DNA of 58,815 nt from an uncultured Lachnospiraceae bacterium (GCA_910588965.1 CAJUSO010000018.1:1-58815), one strand, 5' to 3'; counted from the first letter of the stretch, positions 36,149 to 45,063 are shown. Notes: generated by a model from the letters alone, not told the origin. Translations and numbers: made by a program.

Positions 36149-36385
36149 ATGTTAGCATTACAAGGATATTATGATGGAAATACAGTGCAGCCATTGGAAA
36201 AGATACATGCAAAAAAAAATCAGAAATTGATTATTACGATATTAGATGAATTTATGGAAGAAACGCCAAAAACTGAAGTGCATACTCTCCGGGGAGCATT
36301 ATCAGAATATGCGAAACCTGGACTGGTGAAGGAAGAACGTTCTGCTTGGGAAAGGGCGGTGGTAAAAAAATATGGAGATGCTTGA
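36149..36385 (+). CDS. Antitoxin of a type II PIN toxin system
   Basis: 78 residues. It begins ALQGYYDGNTVQPLE and continues with QKLIITILDEF, the pattern of small beta-rich antitoxins that neutralise PIN toxins (AF2212/DUF104-like, VapB function). The C-terminal half, from about residue 45, is the flexible toxin-binding tail. AAAGGAAGG precedes the ATG at 36149, with a weaker GTG at 36143. Its stop overlaps the start of the toxin frame by 14 bases, typical of coupled TA pairs. Confidence 0.75.
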   Translation: MLALQGYYDGNTVQPLEKIHAKKNQKLIITILDEFMEETPKTEVHTLRGALSEYAKPGLVKEERSAWERAVVKKYGDA

Positions 36386-36743
36386 TACGAATATGATTTT
36401 ACGTTATCTGCTGAATGATAATAAATAGATGGCAGATGAGGCGGAGATAATCATTAAGGAAGGATCTGCACAAGTGCCGATAGAAGTTGTTGCAGAAGTT
36501 GTATATGTTTTAAAAGGCGTTTATTCCATAGAGCGGGAAAAAATAAAGTCATGCCTGTTAGATTTTATGTCAGAAATTCAGCCGATTGAACCAGAGGTGA
36601 TGAAACTTGGATTAGAAACTTACGCAGAGCAAAACTTGGATTTTGTGGATTGCATTTTGTATGCATACAACAGAATAAAAGGATACAAAATAAAGACTTT
36701 CGATACAAAATTGAAACGGTTGTTAGAGGAAAGAAATTCATAA
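36372..36743 (+). pseudogene. PIN-domain (VapC-like) toxin interrupted by in-frame TAG
   Basis: The frame starts MEMLDTNMILRYLLNDNK, hits TAG at 36426-36428, and resumes in the same frame with MADEAEIIIKEG to 36743. Rejoined, it is a complete PIN domain of about 123 residues: the first catalytic Asp in LDTN, a Glu in VVAEVVYVL, and Asp residues in LDFVDCILYAY, ending KIKTFDTKLKRL. The downstream part, if started alone at 36429, lacks the first catalytic Asp. TAG is a normal stop in this window (dnaE and the surface gene end in it), so the toxin is probably dead, perhaps by a CAG-to-TAG change, while the antitoxin is intact. Confidence 0.75.
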
Positions 36744-37041
36744 AATAAGATAAGTGTAAACCTCATAGTGGGTTTGAAGATAAAGAGGAAATAATAGTTT
36801 TCATTCGCCGCAAGCAATTAAATGCTAATGATGAGATTGTTATTCAAAAATGAAATGATGAATTGTATATTGGAACATATAAAATACCGGAAGAACAGGC
36901 ATAGTATAAATGATAATATGGAAATGCCTGACTATAAGAAAGAATATTTGGAACCAGCCGTCAAAATAAAGCAGATGGCTGGTTCTTTTCTGTTGCGAGT
37001 GAGTAATTCTGTGTGATATACTGAAAAGCAAATGGAGGTGT
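36744..37041 (+). other. Intergenic region with a terminator, no supported gene
   Basis: Nearly 300 AT-rich bases after the broken toxin. Short reading frames here have no ribosome binding site or recognisable pattern. A clear terminator is present at 36951-36995. Confidence 0.6.
36951..36995 (+). terminator. Intrinsic terminator after the TA locus
   Basis: GAACCAGCC (36951-36959) pairs with GGCTGGTTC (36977-36985) and is followed by TTTTCTGTT. Confidence 0.85.
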
Positions 37042-37410
37042 ATGGTATGTCTGCATAAATAGGTTGGGCTTGTTGATGTAAAATATGTAGATGATGATGG
37101 GATATCCATTGCGTCTGCGGTCATAAAATATCTGGACAAATCAAAGAGTGAATTAACGAAAAAAGCATTAAATGGTGAGATTGTTTCAAGATATACCAAC
37201 ACCAGATACTATTTTCCAGTTGGGCATGTTTGGGATATTGAAAGGAAACAGTTTACAATAAGGCTTGATAAGAAACAGCAGAGGCCTGCCGTGTTTCTGA
37301 AAAATGCATTGGCCGCATGGGTGGATACAGGTGCATTTATTCCGGTTTGGACAGATATGGAGGGAACAATGGGACATAAGAAAACAGATGGAGGGAACAA
37401 TGGGACATAA
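37042..37410 (+). pseudogene. Broken ORF of unknown function with TAG at codon 7
   Basis: An ATG at 37042 with TGGAGGTG just upstream opens a frame MVCLHK, then TAG (37060-37062), then about 116 codons in the same frame (VGLVDVKYVDDDGISIAS and on to a TAA at 37408). The continuous downstream coding pattern and the good ribosome site show that this was one gene. The tail runs into the duplicated segment at 37357-37417 and its last 13 codons are read from that duplication. No family is recognised. This is the second in-frame TAG within 650 bases. Confidence 0.55.
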
Positions 37411-37417
37411 GAAAACA
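37357..37417 (+). repeat. Direct duplication of the translation start region
   Basis: Two 30-base copies, 37357-37386 and 37388-37417, period 31. Each contains GGAGGG, ATG and the codons for MGHKKT. The second copy carries the true start of the nuclease gene. The first starts a 13-codon frame that ends inside the second copy. Confidence 0.9.
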
Positions 37418-38296
37418 AATTGGAAGCTTCTGGTTATTTTACTGTGCAGTTTATTTTTACCAGCCTGTACAAATCCCCTGGAGGATATCAGCCTGCCGTC
37501 CGGCAGTGCGCACAAAGGGCAGGAAACCGTCACAATGGGGGAAATACCCGCATACGGAGGGGAACCCTATGTTGCCATAGAAGGGAATGAGCCGGATTTT
37601 TCCCAGGATGAGATTACGGAGGACTCTTTTGAAAGCTACAGCGAATTGGACAGCCTGGGGCGGTGCGGCGTGGCTTTGGCCAGCGTGGGGCAGGATTTAA
37701 TGCCTACGGAGAAACGGGGGAATATCAGCCATGTGAAGCCTACGGGATGGCAGAGCGTAACCTATGAGTTTGTGGATGGGAAGCATCTTTACAACCGCTG
37801 CCACCTGATTGGCTACCAGCTCTCTGGGGAGAATGCAAATGAAAGGAACCTGATTACGGGCACCCGGTATATGAATGTAGAGGGGATGCTGCCGTTTGAG
37901 AACATGGTGGCGGATTATGTGGATGAGACGGGCAACCATGTAATGTACCGGGTCACGCCGGTTTTCGAAGGGGGCAACCTGGTAGCCAGCGGCGTGCAGA
38001 TGGAGGCATACTCCGTGGAAGACCAGGGGGAAGGGGTTTCTTATAATGTCTATGTGTACAATGTACAGCCAGGCGTGTCTATTGACTATGCGACAGGGGA
38101 AAGCGCCCAAGGGGAACAGGAAGGCTTTGGGGAGGAAGGCGTACAGGAAGGGGAAATCCGCGGGAACGCACGCTCTAAAATTTACCATTGCCCAGGCCAG
38201 GCTGCTTACGAAGAAATGGAAGGCTCCAAAAACCTGGTGATTTTCCAGAACGAGGAGGAAGCAAAGGCCGCGGGATACCGGAAGGCAAAGCGGTGA
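37400..38296 (+). CDS. Lipoprotein DNA/RNA non-specific endonuclease
   Basis: 298 residues. The N-terminus is a lipoprotein signal peptide: MGHKKTNWK, a hydrophobic core and LPAC, whose Cys would be lipidated. The nuclease domain begins LDSLGRCGVALASVG and contains YNRCHLIGYQLSGEN (the R-x-H-L-I catalytic motif, with Arg-Cys-His), NLITGTRYMN and the GNHVMYRVTPVFEG strand, as in secreted EndA/NucA-like nucleases of Firmicutes. It probably degrades extracellular DNA for nutrient use or competence. The ATG at 37400 is chosen for its GGAGGG; the same signals are duplicated 31 bases upstream. The C-terminal tail (about 215-298) is acidic and of low complexity before a final small domain. Confidence 0.85.
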   Translation: MGHKKTNWKLLVILLCSLFLPACTNPLEDISLPSGSAHKGQETVTMGEIPAYGGEPYVAIEGNEPDFSQDEITEDSFESYSELDSLGRCGVALASVGQDLMPTEKRGNISHVKPTGWQSVTYEFVDGKHLYNRCHLIGYQLSGENANERNLITGTRYMNVEGMLPFENMVADYVDETGNHVMYRVTPVFEGGNLVASGVQMEAYSVEDQGEGVSYNVYVYNVQPGVSIDYATGESAQGEQEGFGEEGVQEGEIRGNARSKIYHCPGQAAYEEMEGSKNLVIFQNEEEAKAAGYRKAKR

Positions 38297-38335
38297 CGGT
38301 AAAACCCCAAAATATAGAAAAACAAAACAAATCAT

Positions 38336-38364
38336 TTGCGTTGCGGTTTTCACAATGTTATACT
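38336..38364 (+). promoter_or_regulatory. SigA-type promoter of hydCBA
   Basis: TTGCGT (38336-38341), a 17-base spacer, TATACT (38359-38364), about 95 bases before the hydC start. Confidence 0.7.
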
Positions 38365-38458
38365 TATGTAGGAAACAGACAGGCGAATTACCGCGCAATG
38401 CTGTTTTGGCTTGGAAACTTACCAAAGCAACCAAACATACAAAGAAGGAGGAGCAAGG

Positions 38459-38962
38459 TTGGAAGCGAAAGAGCAGAAAGTGCTGAATGAGATTTTAGAG
38501 TCCCATAGTTACGACCCAACGGCAGTCATTGCGATTATGCAGGATATCCAGGGGATATACCGTTACCTGCCAGAGGAGATGCTTTGCTATGTGGCCAAGA
38601 AGCTGCACCTGAGCGAGGCGAAAGTATATGGGGTGGCGACTTTTTATGAGAATTTCTCTTTAGACCCCAAGGGCAAATATGTAATTAAGATTTGTGACGG
38701 TACAGCCTGCCATGTGCGCAAGTCCACAGCGATTTTGGACGAAATCCGCGGGCTGCTGGGGGTAACTGCCCAGAAGCCTACCACGGATGACATGCTATTT
38801 ACCGTAGAAACCGTATCCTGCCTGGGAGCCTGCGGCCTGGCGCCGGTCTGCACCGTGAATGACGTGGTGCATGCAGCCATGACCCCAGAGAAGGCACGGG
38901 AACTTATCCAGGAATTAAAGGCAGAGGCCGGGGTAGGAGAGGAGGCAGAAGATGAGGATTAA
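38459..38962 (+). CDS. hydC: NuoE-like subunit of electron-bifurcating hydrogenase
   Basis: 167 residues with a thioredoxin-like fold that holds one [2Fe-2S] cluster, ligated by the cysteines in CDGTACHVR and CLGACGLAP. It is the smallest subunit of the HydABC type NADH- and ferredoxin-dependent hydrogenase. The start is TTG at 38459, with AAGGAGG 7 bases upstream; the longer reading from 38411 would include that site in its coding sequence. The gene overlaps hydB by 11 bases. Confidence 0.93.
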   Translation: MEAKEQKVLNEILESHSYDPTAVIAIMQDIQGIYRYLPEEMLCYVAKKLHLSEAKVYGVATFYENFSLDPKGKYVIKICDGTACHVRKSTAILDEIRGLLGVTAQKPTTDDMLFTVETVSCLGACGLAPVCTVNDVVHAAMTPEKARELIQELKAEAGVGEEAEDED

Positions 38963-40841
38963 TACGAGGGAAGAGTTAGAAAGAAGGAGAAAGGAATACG
39001 CCAATTCCCTGAAGACCCAGCGGAAGCAGATCCTAATCTGCGCCGGTACGGGGTGCGTAGCCGGGGGCTCCTTGCAGATTTATGCCAAGATGCAGGAAAT
39101 CCTGATCGCCCGGGGCATCAAGTGTTCCTTAGTCTTGGAGAAAGAGCCCCATGATGAGAGTATCGGCCTAAAGAAATCCGGCTGCCACGGCTTCTGTGAG
39201 ATGGGGCCTCTGCTCCGGATTGAACCGGAAGGCATCTTATATATCAAGGTCCGTGCCGAAGACTGTGAAGAGATTATAGAAGAGAGCATTGTCCATGACA
39301 GGGTAATCGAGCGGCTGGTATACCATAGCCAGGAGGGGACGGCTTATGAACGGCAGGAGGATATCCCGTTCTACAAGCAGCAGACCCGTGTGGCCTTGGA
39401 GGACTGTGGGCATATTAATGCAGAATCTATCAAAGAATACATAGCCGTAGGCGGGTACAGCGCTGTGGCTAAGGCGTTGTTTGACATGACGCCGCAGGAG
39501 ATTGTAAATGAGGTTTCAGAGGCTTCCCTCCGCGGGCGCGGCGGCGGCGGCTTCCCTACGGGGCGGAAATGGCAGCAGGTGCTGGACCAGGAGGAAGAGG
39601 TAAAATATATTGTCTGTAACGGGGACGAAGGCGATCCGGGGGCATTTATGGACCGGAGCATGATGGAGGGGGATCCCCACCGTGTGATAGAAGGCATGCT
39701 GATTGCCGGGATTGCCACAGGGGCGCACTATGGCTATATCTATGTGCGCGCAGAATACCCCTTGGCTGTGGAGCGCCTGCAGAACGCTATCTGCAAGGCT
39801 ACGGAAAAGGGGCTGCTGGGAGAGGATATTTTAAGTTCCGGCTTTTGCTTTGACCTGAAAATCAGCCAAGGGGCAGGCGCTTTTGTCTGCGGGGAAGGCT
39901 CAGCGCTGACCGCCTCGATAGAAGGGAACCGGGGCATGCCTAGGGTAAAGCCGCCCCGTACGGTGGAAAAGGGCCTCTTTGGGAAGCCAACCGTATTGAA
40001 TAACGTGGAGACCTACTGTAATGTCCCCCCAATCATCAGCAAGGGCGCCGCATGGTATAAGACCTTGGGGCCTGACAAGAACCATGGCACCAAAGCCTTT
40101 GCCCTGACGGGGAATGTCATGAACACGGGCTTAATCGAAGTGCCTATGGGAACCCCCCTCCGGAAGGTTATTTTTGACATTGGCGGCGGCGTGAAGGGCG
40201 GCGGGTTCAAAGCCGTGCAGATTGGCGGCCCCTCCGGCGGATGCCTCTGCATCAACCCTACGGAAGACCACCTGGACCTGCACCTGGATTTTGATTCCCT
40301 CAAAAAAGTAGGGGCTATGATAGGCAGCGGCGGCCTTGTGGTGATGAACGACAAGAGCTGTATGGTAGAAGTAGCCAGGTTCTTCATGAATTTCACCCAG
40401 AATGAATCCTGCGGGAAATGCATCCCCTGCCGGGAAGGCACGAAGCGGATGCTGGAGCTTTTAAACGACATCTGCGAGGGCAGGGGCACCATGGAGCACA
40501 TTACCATGCTGGAGGAACTGGCAGAGACCATTTCCGCAACGGCGCTGTGCGGCCTTGGGAAGACGGCGGCTTCCCCGGTGGTAAGCACCATGAAGTATTT
40601 CCGGGAAGAATACCTAGCCCATGTGGTGGATAAAAAATGCCCGGCAGGCCAGTGCAAGGCCTTAGTGTCCCTGCGGATTGACCCAGAACTGTGCAAAGGC
40701 TGCAGCAAGTGCCAAAGGGCCTGCCCAGTGGGCGCGATTTCAGGCGAGCTTAAGAAACCATTTACAATTGATCCGGCAAAATGCATCAAGTGCGGGGCCT
40801 GCAAGGAAGGCTGTAATTTCCATGCAATAACCGAAGCGTAG
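38952..40841 (+). CDS. hydB: NuoF-like flavoprotein subunit of electron-bifurcating hydrogenase
   Basis: 629 residues. Domains in order: an N-terminal thioredoxin-like [2Fe-2S] module (cysteines at GTGCVAGG and SGCHGFCEMG), the FMN/NADH-binding NuoF core (RGRGGGGFPTGRKW and GDEGDPGAFMDR), the NADH_4Fe-4S domain (ESCGKCIPCREGTKR) and a C-terminal two-cluster ferredoxin domain (CKGCSKCQRACPVG and CIKCGACKEGC). This is the bifurcating flavin subunit in HydABC, which couples NADH and reduced ferredoxin oxidation to H2 formation. The gene is flanked by hydC and hydA in the usual CBA order. Confidence 0.95.
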   Translation: MRINTREELERRRKEYANSLKTQRKQILICAGTGCVAGGSLQIYAKMQEILIARGIKCSLVLEKEPHDESIGLKKSGCHGFCEMGPLLRIEPEGILYIKVRAEDCEEIIEESIVHDRVIERLVYHSQEGTAYERQEDIPFYKQQTRVALEDCGHINAESIKEYIAVGGYSAVAKALFDMTPQEIVNEVSEASLRGRGGGGFPTGRKWQQVLDQEEEVKYIVCNGDEGDPGAFMDRSMMEGDPHRVIEGMLIAGIATGAHYGYIYVRAEYPLAVERLQNAICKATEKGLLGEDILSSGFCFDLKISQGAGAFVCGEGSALTASIEGNRGMPRVKPPRTVEKGLFGKPTVLNNVETYCNVPPIISKGAAWYKTLGPDKNHGTKAFALTGNVMNTGLIEVPMGTPLRKVIFDIGGGVKGGGFKAVQIGGPSGGCLCINPTEDHLDLHLDFDSLKKVGAMIGSGGLVVMNDKSCMVEVARFFMNFTQNESCGKCIPCREGTKRMLELLNDICEGRGTMEHITMLEELAETISATALCGLGKTAASPVVSTMKYFREEYLAHVVDKKCPAGQCKALVSLRIDPELCKGCSKCQRACPVGAISGELKKPFTIDPAKCIKCGACKEGCNFHAITEA

Positions 40842-40854
40842 GAGGGTGGCTGAC

Positions 40855-42546
40855 ATGAAAAAATATATGATGATTGACGGTGAGCACGTAGAGTTCACCG
40901 ATGAGAAAAATATTCTTGCAGTCATTCGGAAGGCAGGAATTATCTTACCAACGTTTTGTTACTATTCGGACCTGTCTATTTACGGCGCCTGCCGTATGTG
41001 CGTGGTGGAGGATAAATGGGGCGGCATCATTGCTTCCTGCTCCACGCCTCCTAAGAACGGGATGGAAATCCGCACCAACACCCCGCAGCTTTATTACCAC
41101 AGGAAGCGTATCTTAGAGCTCTTGCTGGCAGCCCATTGCCGCGACTGCACCACCTGCGAGAAAAATGGGAAATGCAAGCTGCAGGAACTGGCGACCCGGT
41201 TTGGGATTCCGGGCGTCCGTTTTGAGAATACAAACCCCATCCGGCCAATTGACACTTCCTCGAAGTCCATCGTGCGCAATCCCAATAAATGCATTTTATG
41301 CGGGGACTGTGTCCGGGTCTGCAGCGAGATACAGCATGTGGGCGCCATTGATTTTGCCCACCGCGGCTCTAATATGGAGATTTCCACGGCTTTTGGCAAG
41401 GATATCGCAGACACCAACTGCGTCAGCTGCGGCCAATGCGCGGCTGTATGCCCGACAGGCGCAATTACGGTGAAACAGGATACCCATGATGTCTGGGAAG
41501 CCATCCATAACCCCAAGAAGCGGGTCGTGGTGCAGATTGCCCCGGCTGTCCGGGTAGCAGTGGGGGAGGCCTATGGCTATGAGCCAGGCGAGAACACCAT
41601 TGGGAAGCTGGTTGCGTCCCTGCGCCGGCTAGGCGTAGACGCTATTTTTGATACCGCCCTTGGGGCAGACCTGACGATTATGGAAGAGGCAGGGGAATTG
41701 CTGGAGTCCTTGGAGGAGAAAGAACGGAAATATCCTTTATTTACCTCCTGCTGCCCGGCATGGATCCGTTTTGTGGAGACACAATACCCGCATCTGATGC
41801 CTTATGTGTCCACGGCAAAATCGCCTATGCAGATGTTTGGGGCAGTGATTAAGGAATACTATAAGAAACAGGATAAGAAAGAGGGCGTGGAGACCGTATC
41901 TGTGGCCATCATGCCATGTACAGCCAAAAAATTCGAAGCTTCCAGGGATGAATTTAAGCGGAAGGGGATCCCAGACGTTGACTATGTCCTGACTTCTTCT
42001 GAGATTATTACCATGCTCCAGGAGATTGGCATCCGTTTTGACCGGCTGGAGCCAGAAGCTTATGATATGCCGTTTTCCATTTATTCTGGGGCAGGCGTTA
42101 TTTTCGGCGCTACCGGGGGCGTGACAGAGGCTGCCGTGCGCCGGGTAGTGGAAGATAAGAGCCCGAAAGCCCTAAAGGATATCGAATTTATCGGCCTGCG
42201 CGGGATGGAAGGCGTGAAGGTATGCGAGCTTCCCTACCAAGACAGGCAGCTCCGGATTGCCGTGGTCAGCGGCCTGGGCAATGCAGACAGGCTTCTTGGG
42301 AAAATAGAGAGCGGGGAGGAGCAGTTCGACTTTGTGGAAGTCATGGCCTGTGCCGGCGGCTGCGTCGCCGGGGCTGGGCAGCCCTTTGCCCGTTCTACAG
42401 AGAAGCGCCTCCGCGCGGAAGGGTTATATAAAAATGACAAGGCGCTCCAGATCAAACGGAGCGAAGAGAACCCCTTAGTGCAGACCCTGTACAATGATTT
42501 GCTGAAAAACAGGGAGCATGCATTGCTGCATGTGAAGTACCGGTAA
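40855..42546 (+). CDS. hydA: [FeFe]-hydrogenase catalytic subunit
   Basis: 563 residues. The N-terminus binds [2Fe-2S] (CYYSDLSIYGACRMC), then a His/Cys-ligated [4Fe-4S] (HCRDCTTCEKNGKC) and two ferredoxin-type clusters (CILCGDCVRVC, CVSCGQCAAVCPTG). The H-cluster motifs are TSCCPAWIRF, MPCTAKKFEA and EVMACAGGCVAGAGQP, all with their cysteines. It evolves H2 during fermentation. The ATG at 40855 has GGAGGG 8 bases upstream. A strong terminator follows at 42565. Confidence 0.96.
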   Translation: MKKYMMIDGEHVEFTDEKNILAVIRKAGIILPTFCYYSDLSIYGACRMCVVEDKWGGIIASCSTPPKNGMEIRTNTPQLYYHRKRILELLLAAHCRDCTTCEKNGKCKLQELATRFGIPGVRFENTNPIRPIDTSSKSIVRNPNKCILCGDCVRVCSEIQHVGAIDFAHRGSNMEISTAFGKDIADTNCVSCGQCAAVCPTGAITVKQDTHDVWEAIHNPKKRVVVQIAPAVRVAVGEAYGYEPGENTIGKLVASLRRLGVDAIFDTALGADLTIMEEAGELLESLEEKERKYPLFTSCCPAWIRFVETQYPHLMPYVSTAKSPMQMFGAVIKEYYKKQDKKEGVETVSVAIMPCTAKKFEASRDEFKRKGIPDVDYVLTSSEIITMLQEIGIRFDRLEPEAYDMPFSIYSGAGVIFGATGGVTEAAVRRVVEDKSPKALKDIEFIGLRGMEGVKVCELPYQDRQLRIAVVSGLGNADRLLGKIESGEEQFDFVEVMACAGGCVAGAGQPFARSTEKRLRAEGLYKNDKALQIKRSEENPLVQTLYNDLLKNREHALLHVKYR

Positions 42547-42564
42547 GGGAAACGCCTGATGGGT

Positions 42565-42600
42565 ACAAAAACCCCGTTGCTTACAGCGGGGTTTTTGTCT
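42565..42600 (+). terminator. Terminator of hydCBA
   Basis: A perfect 12-bp stem (42565-42576 with 42587-42598) with five T in its descending arm, 18 bases after the hydA stop. Confidence 0.92.
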
Positions 42601-42641
42601 TTCCACAGGATGCACAGGGATAGGAAAAGGAGCATAGGTTT

Positions 42642-43391
42642 ATGAAGGTGACATACATCCACCATAGCACGTTCTGCGTAGAAACAGAGGGGAAAGCCCT
42701 TGTATTTGATTATTATGATGGGAAGGGAGTGCCGGATTGCACTTACCATGGGAAAATGCCGGAATTGCCCAGGGAGACGCCGTTGTATGTGTTCTCCAGC
42801 CACAGCCATAGGGATCATTTTTCACCAGAGGTCTTGCAGTGGTACAAGGAGTATCCGAATATCCACTATATTTTTGCCAAGGAAGTGAAAAAAAAGCTGG
42901 GCAGCTCTGTGCTGAGGAAGCAGGGGGTAGGAGAGGGGATCAAAGAAAAAATCACCTATGTAAAGCACAATGAGCAGATAAGGATAGATGGGGCCAGGAT
43001 AGAGACGCTGCTTTCTACAGACAGCGGCGTGGCGTTTTTGGTGACGGTTTCTGGGAAGACGGTTTACCATGCGGGGGATCTGAACTGGTGGAAATGGGAA
43101 GGGGAGCCAGAGGAATTTAATGCCTATCAGGAGCGTACTTACAAAGAGCAGATAGGGCTTTTGGCCGGCCGGGACATTGACCTGGCTTTTGTGGTGATGG
43201 ATCCGCGCCAGGAGCAGTACCAGTTTTTGGGCATCCAGTATTTTATGGAGCATGTAAAGGCAAGGCATGTTGTCCCCATGCATCTCTGGAAACAGTACCG
43301 CTTAGCCCTGGAATACCGTAAGGGGCTGCCCGCGGGGGAACAGGGCAGGATCTTGGCCGTTACGCATGAGAACCAGGAACTTGAATTATGA
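42642..43391 (+). CDS. MBL-fold metallo-hydrolase
   Basis: 249 residues, metallo-beta-lactamase fold. The dinuclear metal motif is SHSHRDHF (HxHxDH, about residue 52), with a second metal-site region at YHAGDLNWW and a final His in VPMHLWKQY. It belongs to the broad UlaG/RomA-like group of small hydrolases; the substrate cannot be predicted. AAAAGGAG lies upstream. The stop overlaps the K+ channel start by 4 bases (ATGA), so the two are coupled. Confidence 0.85.
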   Translation: MKVTYIHHSTFCVETEGKALVFDYYDGKGVPDCTYHGKMPELPRETPLYVFSSHSHRDHFSPEVLQWYKEYPNIHYIFAKEVKKKLGSSVLRKQGVGEGIKEKITYVKHNEQIRIDGARIETLLSTDSGVAFLVTVSGKTVYHAGDLNWWKWEGEPEEFNAYQERTYKEQIGLLAGRDIDLAFVVMDPRQEQYQFLGIQYFMEHVKARHVVPMHLWKQYRLALEYRKGLPAGEQGRILAVTHENQELEL

Positions 43392-44965
43392 GGGGGAGGA
43401 AAAAAGCCTATCTGTATGTTATCCTCGGATTGCTATTTGTTTACCTTGGGCTGCTCTCCCTCCTTTACAGTTCAGAAGCTGCAAATGGAAATGCAATGAT
43501 AAAGACGTTTGGGGACGCTTTTTGGTATTCTTTGGTGACCTTGACCACGGTAGGGTACGGTGACCTGGTGCCGGTGACGCCCTTGGGGCACGCAGTGGGA
43601 ATGGTATTCTTAATCCTGTCTGCCGGGATTATGGTGACCTTGCTTGGCGCCGTAACGACGTTCCTTACCAGCGAAGGGATGCCTTTCCTTATGCTTAGCC
43701 TGCAGCGGCGCAAAAACTGGTATTACTTTGCAGACTGTGAAGCAGAATCAAACGCGCTTGCCGCCAATATTTATAAGGAAGACCCCAAAGCCTTGATTAT
43801 CTATGGGGAGAAAAGGGCCAGCCAACGTGAGATCCTGGATTATCCCTGCATATATATCAGCGCCCCCCTTGGCAAGATTGTGGAAAAAAAGAAACATGCC
43901 GGCACGGAGTGCAAAGTTTTCTTAATGAAAGAAAATGATATCGGCATTAATCGGCGGGCCACCGGCCTGCATCATTTGCCGGTCCAAGTGTATGCCAGGA
44001 CGACAAATGGGCAGGACCGCCTTTCGGGCAATATCAATTTTTTCCACAGCTATGAATGCTGTGCCAGGCAGTATTGGCGTTCCAAGCCATTGTGCAACTG
44101 CGAAGATACCATTGTGCTGATTGGCTTTGGGAAATATGGGCGCAGCATCCTGGAGCGGGCCATACTGGCCAATATTATTTCTGTAAACCAGCATGTGGCG
44201 TACCATATTTTTGGTGATGCCAGGGAATTCCTTGCCGTACATTACCGTTTGGGGGAACAGTTCGCATTGAATCAGGTATCCGAGGAGAGGGATTCTTTGG
44301 TTTTCCATACGGAAACCTGGTCTGAGAACCGTACCATCCTGGAGCGGGCAGACCGGGTGATTATCTGTGAAGATGATGAGCAGCAAGGCTGGGATATTTT
44401 TTGGACGCTGAAAAAATATTATAAAGCCATCGGGCGCATTGACCTGCGCAGCAGCTGGAAAGCCCCAGGGATCTCTTGCTTTGGGGCAAATGAGGATATC
44501 TATACCACGCAGCAGATTATCCGTACAGACCTGAATAAGGCAGCTATCATCATCAATGAGATTTTCCGTATGTCTGTTTCCTATCCCACGCTGGACTGGA
44601 ACCAGCTGGACGACTTGCACCAGCAGTCGAAGATTGCAGCGGCGGACCATCTTTTGATGAAGACCAGGATCCTCCTGCAGGATGAAACGATTACAGACAC
44701 GACGGCATTTGCGGTAAAGAGGGCGTATGAAATGTATTGTAAGACAAAGCGTTTTGAAGATATCAGGGAAATGTACCGCAAGCTGGACCATATGCGGTGG
44801 CTGCGGTTCTATATCTTTTATAACTGGAGTTATGGCCCAATCCGGGATGACGCAGAAAGGCAGCATCCCATGCTCTGCCAATACGAGGAACTGACACAAG
44901 AACAGAAACAGGAAAGGGATGCTGCCTGGGAAATGATGGGGCAGATTTACGCTGAGTTAGGGTAG
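43388..44965 (+). CDS. Two-TM potassium channel with TrkA-N/RCK region and RyR-like C-terminus
   Basis: 525 residues. TM1 (about 8-28), the pore helix and filter TTVGYGD (about residue 55), and TM2 (about 70-93) make a KcsA/MthK-type pore. The cytoplasmic part has an RCK-like Rossmann segment with VLIGFGKYGRS (about 238-248), although the first domain is degenerate. The C-terminal 70 residues (HMRWLRFYI, W-S-Y-G, HPMLCQYEELTQEQK) match the pattern of the bacterial RyR domain, also found in TrkA-linked proteins. It likely gates K+ flux in response to a bound ligand. Coupled to the MBL hydrolase upstream. Confidence 0.85.
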   Translation: MRGRKKAYLYVILGLLFVYLGLLSLLYSSEAANGNAMIKTFGDAFWYSLVTLTTVGYGDLVPVTPLGHAVGMVFLILSAGIMVTLLGAVTTFLTSEGMPFLMLSLQRRKNWYYFADCEAESNALAANIYKEDPKALIIYGEKRASQREILDYPCIYISAPLGKIVEKKKHAGTECKVFLMKENDIGINRRATGLHHLPVQVYARTTNGQDRLSGNINFFHSYECCARQYWRSKPLCNCEDTIVLIGFGKYGRSILERAILANIISVNQHVAYHIFGDAREFLAVHYRLGEQFALNQVSEERDSLVFHTETWSENRTILERADRVIICEDDEQQGWDIFWTLKKYYKAIGRIDLRSSWKAPGISCFGANEDIYTTQQIIRTDLNKAAIIINEIFRMSVSYPTLDWNQLDDLHQQSKIAAADHLLMKTRILLQDETITDTTAFAVKRAYEMYCKTKRFEDIREMYRKLDHMRWLRFYIFYNWSYGPIRDDAERQHPMLCQYEELTQEQKQERDAAWEMMGQIYAELG

Positions 44966-45063
44966 GGCGCCAAGGCCTGCCCGTAGAATCCAGGGCTGTA
45001 TGCAGCTTGCGGGCGCTTTGCTGTTTTCTGCGCTGCCATCCTGCCTGCAAGGAGGAAAGGAAC

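Noticed and set aside
36822..37016. A 64-codon plus-strand frame after the TA locus
   Set aside because: No ribosome site, and it reads through the terminator hairpin at 36951-36985.
17492..37410. Prophage or integrative element
   Set aside because: No integrase, terminase, capsid, relaxase or attachment repeats are visible. The HerA-type ATPase alone does not make it a conjugative element.
43922..44899. A 325-codon minus-strand frame opposite the K+ channel gene
   Set aside because: Antisense shadow of a gene whose plus-strand frame has clear pore and RCK motifs; no promoter or ribosome site for the reverse frame.
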